Of a DNA stretch of 64,000 nt, positions 20,515-29,560 are shown one piece after another. The stretch is from Phymorhynchus buccinoides (Eukaryota; Mollusca; Gastropoda; Neogastropoda; Raphitomidae), in NCBI GenBank assembly GCA_017654935.2, contig CM065713.1, forward strand, positions 13,423,974-13,487,973, given 5' to 3'. How positions within the stretch are numbered: position 1 is the stretch's first letter; the number at the start of each line of letters is the position of its first letter. Position numbers and translations under genes: made by a program. A model generated the notes under the pieces. That model was not told the origin of the DNA, made no database searches, and saw only the letters and a program-made list of their open reading frames with translations.

Positions 20515-22905
20515 CCAGAAATGAAACACAAACACTCCAAACTTTTCAACTTTGGTATATACCAGAAACGAAACACAAACACTCCAAACTTTTCAACTTT
20601 GGTATATACCAGAAACGAAACACAAACACTCCAAACATTTAACTTTGGTATATATACCAGAAATGAAACACAAACACTCCAAACTTTTCAACTTTGGTAT
20701 ATACCAGAAACGAAACACAAACACTCCAAACTTTTCAACTTTGGTATATACCAGAAACGAAACACAAACACTACAAACTTTTCAACTTTGGTATATACCA
20801 GAAACGAAACACAAACACTCCAAACATTTAACTTTGGTATATATACCAAAAACGAAACACAAACACTCCAAACTTTTCAACTTTGGTATATACCAGAAAC
20901 GAAACACAAACACTCCAAACATTTAACTTTGGTATATACCAGAAACGAAACACAAACACTCCAAACTTTTCAACTTTGGTATATACCAGAAACGAAACAC
21001 AAACACTCCAAACATTTAACTTTGGTATATACCAAAAACGAAACACAAACACTCCACACTTTTCACTTTGGTATATACCAGAAACAAAACACAATCATTC
21101 AAAACTTTTCAACTTTGGTATATATACCAGAAACGAAACACAAACACTCCAAACTTTCAACTTTGGTATATATACCAGAAACGAAACACAAACACTCCAA
21201 ACTTTTAACTTTGGTATATACCAGAAACGAAACACAAACACTCCAAACTTTTAACTTTGGTATATACCAGAAACGATAAACACAAACACTCCAAACCTTA
21301 ACATTGGTATATACCAGAAACAAAATACAAACACTCCAAACTTTTTAACTTTGGTATATACCAGAAACGAAACTCAAACACTCCAAACTTTTCAACTTTG
21401 GTATATATACCAGAAACTAAAAACACAAACATTCCAAACTTTTTAACTTTGGTATATACCAGAAACGAAACACAAACATTCCAAACTTTTCAACTTTGGT
21501 ATATACCAGAAACGAAACTCAAACACTCCAAACTTTTCAACTTTGGTATATACCAGAAACGAAACACAAACATTCCAAACTTTTTAACTTTGGTATATAC
21601 CAGAAACGAAACACAAACATTCCAAACTTTTTAACTTTGGTATATACCAGAAACGAAACACACAAACATTCCAAACTTTTTAACTTTGGTATATACCAGA
21701 AACGAAAAACACAAACATTCCAAACTTTTTAACTTTGGTATATACCAGAAACGAAACACAAACATTCCAAACTTTTTAACTTTGGTATATACCAGAAACG
21801 AAACTCAAACACTCCAAACTTTTTAACTTTGGTATATACCAGGAGCGAAATTCAAACACTCCAAACTTTTCAACTTTGGTATATACCGGAAACGAAACAC
21901 AAACACTCCAAACTTTTAACTTTGGTATATACCAGAAACGAAACACAAACACTCCAAACTTTTTAACTTTGGTATATACCAGGAGCGAAATTCAAACACT
22001 CCAAACTTTTCAACTTTGGTATATACATGCACCAAGTATATACCAGAAACGAAACACAAACACTCCAAACTTTTAACTTTGGAATATACCAGAAACGAAA
22101 CACAAACACTACAAACTTTTCAACTTTGGTATATACCAGAAACAAAAAACACAAACACTCCAAACCTTAACATTGGTATATACCAGAAACAAAATACAAA
22201 CACTCCAAACTTTTTAACTTTGGTATATACCAGAAACGAAACTCAAACACTCCAAACTTTTCAACTTTGGTATATATACCAGAAACTAAAAACACAAACA
22301 TTCCAAACTTTTTAACTTTGGTATATACCAGAAACGAAACACAAACACTCCAAACTTTTCAACTTTGGTATATACCAGAAACGAAACTCAAACACTCCAA
22401 ACTTTTCAACTTTGGGTATATACCAGAAACGAAACACAAACATTCCAAACTTTTTAACTTTGGTATATACCAGAAACGAAACACAAACACTCCAAACTTT
22501 TTAACTTTGGTATATACCAGAAACGAAACTCAAACATTCCAAACTTTTTAACTTTGGTATATACCAGAAACGAAACACAAACACTCCAAACTTTTTAACT
22601 TTGGTATATACCAGAAACGAAACACAAACACTCCAAACTTTTCAACTTTGGTATATACCGGAAACGAAACACAAACACTCCAAACTTTTAACTTTGGTAT
22701 ATACCAGAAACGAAACACAAACACTACAAACTTTTTAACTTTGGTATATACCAGGAGCGAAATTCAAACACTCCAAACTTTTCAACTTTGGTATATACAT
22801 GCACCAAGTATATACCAGAAACGAAACACAAACACTCCAAACTTTTCAACTTTGGTATATACCAGGAACGAAACACAAACACTCCAAACTTTAAACTTTG
22901 TCGCG
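20515..22905. repeat. 47-bp satellite with GGTATATACC palindrome
   Basis: About 50 units of TATATACCAGAAACGAAACA plus CAAACACTCCAAACTTTTCA and ACTTTGG; each junction creates the perfect 10-bp palindrome GGTATATACC. A higher-order duplication of about 0.87 kb is visible: CCAAACCTTAACATTGG at 21,292 and 22,160, CCAGAAACTAAAAACAC at 21,410 and 22,278, ATACATGCACCAAGTATATA at 22,021 and 22,795. The Y/T/N-rich frames in both directions are artefacts. Confidence 0.95.
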
Positions 22906-22996
22906 TACCAGCAACGATGTCGACGCAATACTGGGCAGTTTAAAAACGTTGGTTCGCACCACAGAAAGACGAGGAATCAACATCTGATAGATTATA

Positions 22997-23609
22997 CAGA
23001 CAAACCCCTATTTTACGACCCTCTGTTAAGCGACCACCTCTCATTTGAGACCGGATTTGTAACGGCACGGATGCATTTTTTACTATGTAAACGACCTCTC
23101 TTAAACGACTTCCTCTAAAACGCGACTTACGACCGCCATTTTGTTGGTTTTTACGACCGTTGTTGTCGTCTGCATAGACTTCGAGCAAAGGGAAACAACC
23201 ACGGTCAAGGGCCTGAAAGCGGAGTCGCTTCCCTTGTTGTAGAAAAGATGGCGGAAAGCGTAGGAAAAGCACGAAAACCACTGACTTTGAAAAAGAAAAC
23301 CACTGACTTTGGACAAGAGTGGAGGTGATTAAAAGAAGTCGGCAAAGTGAAACTGTAATATCAATTGCACAATCCTATGGAGTTGGAAAGACCCAAATCC
23401 AGTTTTAATATGTCATTGTATGTGTGCATGAAGAAGAGAGTATGAACTGTGCTGAACTTTTTCTTTCTACGGCTGCCAGTGAAAACCTCCGTCATACGAC
23501 CCCTCCAATTTACGACCGATTTTTCCAGTGACCATTTTTGGAAGTCTTAAAATAGAGGTTTGTCTGTTATTGTGGACATTTTGGACGTCTTAAAATAGAG
23601 GTTTGTCTG
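22997..23609 (+). mobile_element. Tigger/pogo-like element with transposase remnant
   Basis: The left end is TA|CAGACAAACCCCTATTTTAC and the right end is TTAAAATAGAGGTTTGTCTG|TA, perfect outward TIRs with TA duplication. The right terminus is itself duplicated: the same end occurs at 23,566 and at 23,609, 43 bp apart. Inside, an ATG at 23,248 opens MAESVGKARKPLTLKKK. After a frame change VIKRSRQSETVISIAQSYG and VGKTQIQ follow, ending at a stop near 23,406. This is the start of a CENP-B-type helix-turn-helix DNA-binding domain as in pogo/Tigger/jerky transposases. The catalytic DDE domain is missing, so it is non-autonomous. Confidence 0.75.
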
Positions 23610-23632
23610 TAATAACAATGATGAGGACGATA

Positions 23633-24305
23633 CAGTAGAACCTCCCGTAACTCACTCGGGGCGAATGAGCCGGATCCGGCTCATGGCTCGTACAACTGTT
23701 TTAGGACGAATTACCCGGATCCCGCTCATAAGAGTTTTCAAGAGGTTTTTGATTTCTGGCATGTAACCAGCTTTCCGGTGTGAAGTCATAACCTATTTTC
23801 AGTTTGCTTTGACCTTGCCTCTCTTGAAATCAACCAATCATTGCAGACTTTACATTCAGCTTTGGTTGTAGAGGGGGGTCAAAGATCGGAATGTGAAATT
23901 TTCCTTCTTTCTATGTGTTAGCTGTTTTCGTCAATAGGAGACAAACGACGAAGGTAAGGAATCTGATATTTTACGATCGTTTAGTGCATGGTGTTGCTAA
24001 TCTTTTCTGAAAATATTGATGCCTAACTCTTCATAACTTGGTTTTGGTGATTATTTTACGAACCTAGTCAAATGCCCAGTCCCCACAGAACAAGGGGAAA
24101 TAATTCGGCCAGTCCCGAGTGAGTTAAAAGATATCCCATTATAAGACTCCCTCCCACATAAGACCTACTACTCAGAGACATTGCCCTTCTTTGTAAGTAT
24201 TAAAATTACCTCCCTTATAAGACCCCTCCCTTATAAGATCCCTCCCTTATAATAAGACAATCATTTTGGATGGTTTTTTGAAGTCTTATAAGGGAGGTTC
24301 CACTG
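23633..24305. mobile_element. Chimeric MITE with ends from two families
   Basis: The left end is TA|CAGTAGAACCTCCCGTAACT followed by CACTCGGG; the right end is GGGAGGTTCCACTG|TA, which belongs to the family of 4,564-7,478. The inner end of the first family appears at about 24,115 (CCCGAGTGAGTTAAAAG), inverted relative to the left end. It breaks before its terminus and joins TATCCCATTATAAGACTCCC from the second family. The two halves thus share flanking TA only as a composite. Confidence 0.65.
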
Positions 24306-24364
24306 TACTACTACTACTACTACCACAATTGTAAGTAAAAACAGTCCCTTTTCCACAATTTACA

Positions 24365-24575
24365 TGTGTGTGCACACACGCACTTGCTCACACACATGCA
24401 TGCACGCACACACACAAACATGTGTATGCGCATGCACACACAAAACACACGCACACACAGACACACGCACACCACGCCACACACACACACACAAGCACGC
24501 GCACACACACACACACAGCACACATACCATACACACACACACACACACGCACACACACACACAAAACCCATCCCA
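24365..24575. repeat. (CA)n microsatellite
   Basis: CACACA with GCACGC interruptions. The H/T-rich and C/V-rich frames on both strands are artefacts. Confidence 0.9.
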
Positions 24576-24674
24576 TTTTCCGTGCAGAAACCCACCCACA
24601 TCCATATTGTCCGTATTATAATGTGTACACACCCTTAGTCTGAGTGGAAGGAATTCTGCACAACATGGAATGGT

Positions 24675-25611
24675 AGGCAGGTATGTCTATAAATAGCCTC
24701 AAGGTGAAGGCCACACACTGACCTTGGATAGCACTATCATTTGAATATCTATAAATAGCCTCAAGGTGATGAAAGACACAAACCAACTTTGGTTTGCACT
24801 ATGTGATTTGCATATCTCAATATAGCCTGAAGGTGAAGGCCACACACTAACCTTGGTTAGCACTTTGTTATTTGAAAATCTATTAAAAGCCTCAATGTGA
24901 AGAACACGAACCGACTGGTTTGCACTATGGGATTTGCATTTCTAAATATAACCTGAAGGTGAAGGCCACACAAAAATCTTGGTTAGCACTTTGTGATTTG
25001 ACTATCTATAAATAGCCTCAAGGTGATGAAAGATACAAACCAACTTTGGTTTGCACTATGTGATTTGCATTTCTAAATATAGCCTGAAGGTGAAGGCCAC
25101 ACAAAAACCTTGGTTAGCACTTTGTGATTTGACTATCTATAAATAGCCTCAAGGTGATGAAAGATACAAACCAACTTTGGTTTGCACTATGTGATTTGCA
25201 TGTCTAAATATAGCCTGAAGGTGAAGGCCACGCAATGACATTGGTCGGCACTGTAACTCGACTATCTATAAATAGCCTCAAGGTGAAGGACACACAAACC
25301 GACTTTGGTTTTGCACCACCATGCGATTTGCATGTCTAAATAATTATAGCCTTGAAGGTGAAGGCCACGCACTGACCTTGGTCAGCACTGTAACACAACT
25401 ATCTATAAATAGCCTCACGGTGAAGGACACACCGAACCGACTTTGGTTTGCACCACCATGTGATTTGTATGTCTATAAATAGCCTCAAGGTGAAGGCCAC
25501 ATACTGACCTTGGTCGGCACTGTAACTCAAACTTATCTATAAATAGCCTCACGGTGAAGGACACACCAAACCGACTTTGGTCTTGCACCACCATGTGATT
25601 TGCATGTCTAA
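24675..25611 (-). repeat. Tandem array of about 65-bp monomers containing the exon A splice donor
   Basis: Alternating monomers form a dimer of about 130 bp. One type contains AAGGTGAAGGCCACACACTG followed by ACCTTGGT, and the other CAAACC(A/G)ACTTTGGTTTGCAC; both contain TCTATAAATAGCCTCA. Read on the minus strand, the first type is ACCAAG|GTCAGTG(T/C)GTGGCC, identical to the end and donor of exon A with at least 25 bp of its intron. About seven copies of the donor-bearing type are present. The last monomer is the true exon-intron junction, separated from the rest by a MITE. Confidence 0.8.
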
Positions 25612-25617
25612 ATAATT

Positions 25618-25831
25618 CAGACCTGTTTACCCCACCCCCTACACAAGTCTTGAGTAGTCTGGATAGCTGAAATGAGCAGTTTTGGTGCAAAATGTGTAGT
25701 TTTATTCATTAAACCATTAAACAATATTCACTGAAAATGAGTAGAATCTAGCATTATTTTCAATTTTGAATAGTAGTAGAGGTCCAAATTTAGTAGAATA
25801 CTACTGGAAAAGAGTAGAGTGAACAGGTCTG
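25618..25831. mobile_element. 214-bp MITE inserted in the exon A array
   Basis: TIRs CAGACCTGTT(TAC) and (GTG)AACAGGTCTG are flanked on both sides by ATAATT. The interior is AT-rich (AATGAGTAGAATCTAGC). A related fragment occurs inverted at 43,577-43,640. The insertion interrupts a monomer of the array next to exon A. Confidence 0.75.
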
Positions 25832-25867
25832 ATAATTATATCCTGAAGGTGAAGGCCACGCACTGAC

Positions 25868-25946
25868 CTTGGTGAGCACGGAGATGTCGTGCTTCTGGCT
25901 GCTGACCTGCAGGTGACCCAGGTCCAGAACCAGAGCCTTGCACTTT
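25868..25946 (-). CDS. VPS13: VPS13-like gene, exon A (first visible exon)
   Basis: A 79-bp exon: one base completing the previous codon, then 26 codons, phase 0 at the end. The acceptor is GTTGGGTTGCAG|A and the donor ACCAAG|GTCAGTG. It reads KCKALVLDLGHLQVSSQKHD, then ISVLTK. L-x-LDLGHL-x-V-(S/T)S is one of the most recognisable VPS13A/C motifs. VPS13 proteins are rod-shaped bridges with a hydrophobic groove that move lipids between membranes at contact sites; this segment is part of the N-terminal half of that groove. The preceding exon should be upstream, in or beyond the 500-N gap. Confidence 0.9.
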
Positions 25947-26113
25947 CTGCAACCCAACAGAAGGCATACACTTGAAAACACCCATTGAACCACATCATAG
26001 GGACATAGGGATAGGCAACTATACGCCCAAATAACGAAGAGTGAGGCCAGAGAGGAGATAACAAATTGAACAGAAAAGGGGGAATAATCTCTTTCTAGTA
26101 ACCACCCGTGGGA

Positions 26114-26613
26114 NNNNNNNNNNNNNNNNNNNNNNNNNNNNNNNNNNNNNNNNNNNNNNNNNNNNNNNNNNNNNNNNNNNNNNNNNNNNNNNNNNNNNNN
26201 NNNNNNNNNNNNNNNNNNNNNNNNNNNNNNNNNNNNNNNNNNNNNNNNNNNNNNNNNNNNNNNNNNNNNNNNNNNNNNNNNNNNNNNNNNNNNNNNNNNN
26301 NNNNNNNNNNNNNNNNNNNNNNNNNNNNNNNNNNNNNNNNNNNNNNNNNNNNNNNNNNNNNNNNNNNNNNNNNNNNNNNNNNNNNNNNNNNNNNNNNNNN
26401 NNNNNNNNNNNNNNNNNNNNNNNNNNNNNNNNNNNNNNNNNNNNNNNNNNNNNNNNNNNNNNNNNNNNNNNNNNNNNNNNNNNNNNNNNNNNNNNNNNNN
26501 NNNNNNNNNNNNNNNNNNNNNNNNNNNNNNNNNNNNNNNNNNNNNNNNNNNNNNNNNNNNNNNNNNNNNNNNNNNNNNNNNNNNNNNNNNNNNNNNNNNN
26601 NNNNNNNNNNNNN
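26114..26613. other. Assembly gap of 500 N
   Basis: Exactly 500 unknown bases, a typical fixed-size scaffold gap. No VPS13 exon was recognised on its right side, so continuity and true distance are uncertain. Confidence 0.98.
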
Positions 26614-27345
26614 TTAGCCGCTTTCAACAAACCCTACTGGATCGTATGAAACAAGCACTCGGAGATGAGAGAGACGCACGCAGAGTGCTGTGGTGACCCC
26701 CCCACTGTGTGCGAGCGACGCAGAGGGAGCAGATGGAGGAAGAGAGACCGAGGGTATTTTCAGCCCTCAAAGAAAGCGGACAAATCTTACAAGCTCTAGA
26801 CAAGCACTCAGACGCTTTGAAGCTACTGCCGTGCGCAAAGTCTGCTGTGTGAATGTGATGTGTGCCGTGTGTAATGTAGAGTATGTAGATGGGAGGGGCG
26901 GGGGGAGGGGGCAATATATGAGTGTGTGTGGGGGTCTGACGTACAGTAAAGTACACTTCACACGAACACCATTATGCCGGGATAGTATCGTTCGTTTTGT
27001 ACAATCACCGCCAGCCATTAATCATACGTTGGTTTTTGTCTTCTTTTTTGTTTTTCCTCAATGCGCTATTAATTTATGTTCGAATTAAGGCGACGGTCGG
27101 ACCTTCACCGCCCGCACACCAAATATCGCCTCTTAGACTTCATTTTAGGGTCACTCGCGATTATTTTAGCGCGGGACTCGCCCTAAACAGCATGACCCAG
27201 TCCACTTCACATGCTAGAGGGCAAAAAACAGAACAATCTCATTGATTTTTGCCCTCACTCGCTCGTTGAACGACAAGTGAGCTCTGGCCTACTCCGTTGC
27301 TTACATGAACGTTAACAAGAAGTGAGTCTATAGTAATATAGCTCT
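26614..27345. other. No gene recognised
   Basis: Mixed sequence with a short G-rich run (26,890-26,910). Frames of 80-130 residues on both strands show no motif or splice signals that I trust. Confidence 0.4.
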
Positions 27346-27347
27346 GT

Positions 27348-27428
27348 TTGTGTGTGTGCGTGCGTGCGTGCCTGCGCGCGTGGTGCGTGCGTGCGGCGTG
27401 CGTGCGTGCGTGCGTGCGCGCGCGTGTG

Positions 27429-27460
<32 letters not shown>

Positions 27461-27462
27461 TG
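27348..27462. repeat. GTGC/GT-rich microsatellite
   Basis: GTGTGTGCGTGCGTGC with CGCGCG and (GT)n. It has alternating purine-pyrimidine character suited to Z-DNA. Confidence 0.85.
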
Positions 27463-27725
27463 TGTTGTTTGCGTCCGTGGTCTTAATCTCCAAACTTTAC
27501 AACGTTGGCATTTTCTCGGGAACATAGAAGGCGTACATTGTTCAAACTTTGCACAATACACATAGATGTTTATGCAAGCTTTCAAACAATGATTTGAATA
27601 ATCAAATACTTAAAACAACACTGTAAGCAGATAACAAACAGATAACATTATTTTTTTCGATTAGTGGGTCTAGGAGAATATTCAACAGGCAACATGAGTT
27701 AAAAAAACTCATCAACACTGAAAGC

Positions 27726-27800
27726 CCTATGATAGCTCAATTGGTAGAGCGTCTGTCTCTCCTGCCAATGGTTCCGGGTTCGATATTCGGCAAAGGCACT
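27726..27800 (+). tRNA. tRNA-like sequence (pseudogene or SINE head)
   Basis: TAGCTCAATTGGTAGAGCG is a perfect-looking D-arm/A-box and GGTTCCGGGTTCGATATTC a T-arm/B-box, at tRNA-like spacing. The acceptor stem pairs poorly (GCCCTAT against AAAGGCA) and the anticodon stem is unclear, so a functional tRNA is unlikely. T-rich sequence follows directly, fitting a polymerase III terminator. Confidence 0.5.
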
Positions 27801-28199
27801 TTTTTTTTTAAATCTTTTTTTTAGTTGTATCCATCAACGATAGTTTCATTTGTACTTTAAACACCCCCATGTTTACGACCCTCCATCTCAAAGTCATTAT
27901 TTTTGCAGCCCCCCGTCGAGTGAGCCTTGAAGGCTTTGCCTCTTGTCTTATGAAATGTAAAACGAGACCTGTTAGACTCAATCTGAACAAAAGAAATGGT
28001 CTTGGGATATATCTTTCCTGACTTTGTCTAAAACAAAAACCATCACTCTTACTGTTACTCATTACCATAAGAAGGTGACACTCAAGACGTATTTGTAGTG
28101 CCATTTGTAAAAAAAAGAAAGAAACAAAAAAAGTGTCACATAAAAATTTTGCGAACCTAAAAACAACCACTCAGCACGCTATGTCAGTCTTCTTATTCT

Positions 28200-28620
28200 G
28201 CATTCCCACGTGTACCTGCTTTTAACCTTTAACGGATCAGACTTTTGACTACACGGACAGAGATGCGGCCCGGGGGGTCTTCCCCGACCCCGCCACTCAG
28301 CAAGACGCAAATTCCGACGGTGTTTGCATCCCTGTCCGGATGGCGGCGGTACCTCCCACGACCCTATTGTCAAAGACGGCACCAGGTTTATCACTGTCGG
28401 ATGGCGGGCGGTCTCCCCCACCGCACCCTACTCAATGCACTGCAGTGCTCTTTAAAGTGCTCTTAAAGTCGGTCGTGGCGACAGCCCCGGACAGGCTATA
28501 TCAAAATTACGCGTCACCCCCTATTACGTCACAGCTTATTTTTATACCACTAATAAAATTTACACAAACTTACAAAGCCATTACGTTTTTGACAAAAAAG
28601 TCATAGAAAATTACATGAAA
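28200..28620. other. GC-rich unassigned segment
   Basis: The phrase CGGATGGCGG occurs twice (about 28,339 and 28,399) in related contexts (CCCTGTC- and ACTGTC-), suggesting a diverged internal duplication of about 60 bp. The frames are short and unconvincing. Confidence 0.3.
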
Positions 28621-28712
28621 GATTGCTAAACTAGTTTTAGACGCATATAACCGTTGTGTGTGGTCAAGGGGTCGCTTGCGGCGACCCAGAAGTCCGGTAA
28701 CACGGTAAATCT

Positions 28713-29003
28713 TTAGTCACAGTCCCGCACTAGCGAAGTCTCTTTGTAGCGCACTTGCTTGGTCCCACAGCTTTGCTCCTGGAGCTCCACTCTCATACCG
28801 GTCAGGTTGACACCACAAGTCTTGGTAAGCGGTAGGGCAGTCCTGGAGGATGCTTGAGCGAGTCTGGATGCAGTGACAGTGCACTCACTTGTGTGTGACA
28901 GGTTATATCCTGTGGAGCCGAGGACTGCAGTGACAGGAGTGCGCAACACGGCTTGCTTCGCAGTGGCTATGACATCAAAGTCTATGACATCAATGCACTC
29001 CAT
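28713..29003 (-). CDS. Unassigned 96-residue open frame
   Basis: It starts MECIDVIDFDVIATAKQAVL and ends SLVRDCD with a stop. Composition is balanced and not repeat-like, and base composition is about 50% GC, unlike its AT-rich flanks. I see no family motif, signal peptide or clear splice site, and I do not recognise it. It could be an exon of an unknown gene, an old transposon fragment or chance. Confidence 0.25.
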   Translation of the reverse strand: MECIDVIDFDVIATAKQAVLRTPVTAVLGSTGYNLSHTSECTVTASRLAQASSRTALPLTKTCGVNLTGMRVELQEQSCGTKQVRYKETSLVRDCD

Positions 29004-29211
29004 CTATGATGAACAGTGGGCTTATTTGCCATGGGTTTTTGCATCACCAGGGGGGGGTTGTTCGTCGGAAATCCGAAAATGGGGTAGGCATTGTGGACTA
29101 TATTTACAATAATCATTGATCAATGAGTTGGTGCGACTGTGGGTTGTGTGTCAACAGATGCAGGAGGCTTAGGCAAACCCACCGAACAGACATCGTAGGG
29201 CGAGATGTAAG

Positions 29212-29560
29212 TCTCTCTCTGTCTCTGTCTCTATCTCTCTCTCCATTGACTCTGCTCTCTATACTCTTTACCTGTCTGGTCTCTCTCAGTACCTCTCCTC
29301 TCTCTCTTTGTCTGTCTTACCTCTCTCTCTGTCTCGACTCTGATGTACTCATTGACTCTCTCACCTCCTCTGTCTGTCTCTATCTCTTCTCGTCTCATCT
29401 CCTCTCTCTCTTGCGTCTGTCTCGCTTCTCTCCTCTGTCTCTCTCTCCTCTCTATGTGCTCTCTCTTTCCGTCTGCACTCTCTCTCTCTCTCTGTCTCTC
29501 TCTCTCTTCAGTCTCATTGGACCTCTCTTTATATATATCTCTCTCGACTCTGTGTCGCTC
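29212..29560. repeat. CT-rich low-complexity sequence
   Basis: TCTCTCTC with TCTGTC, ACTCTG and CATTGACTC interruptions. Associated L/S-rich and R/E-rich frames are artefacts. Confidence 0.85.

Noticed and set aside
20521..22551. Y/T/N-rich frames up to 252 residues in the 47-bp satellite
   Set aside because: Different registers of the same repeat stay open in several frames on both strands, as expected for a satellite of this composition.
27726..27800. A functional tRNA gene
   Set aside because: A- and B-box-like parts are good, but acceptor and anticodon stems do not pair convincingly.
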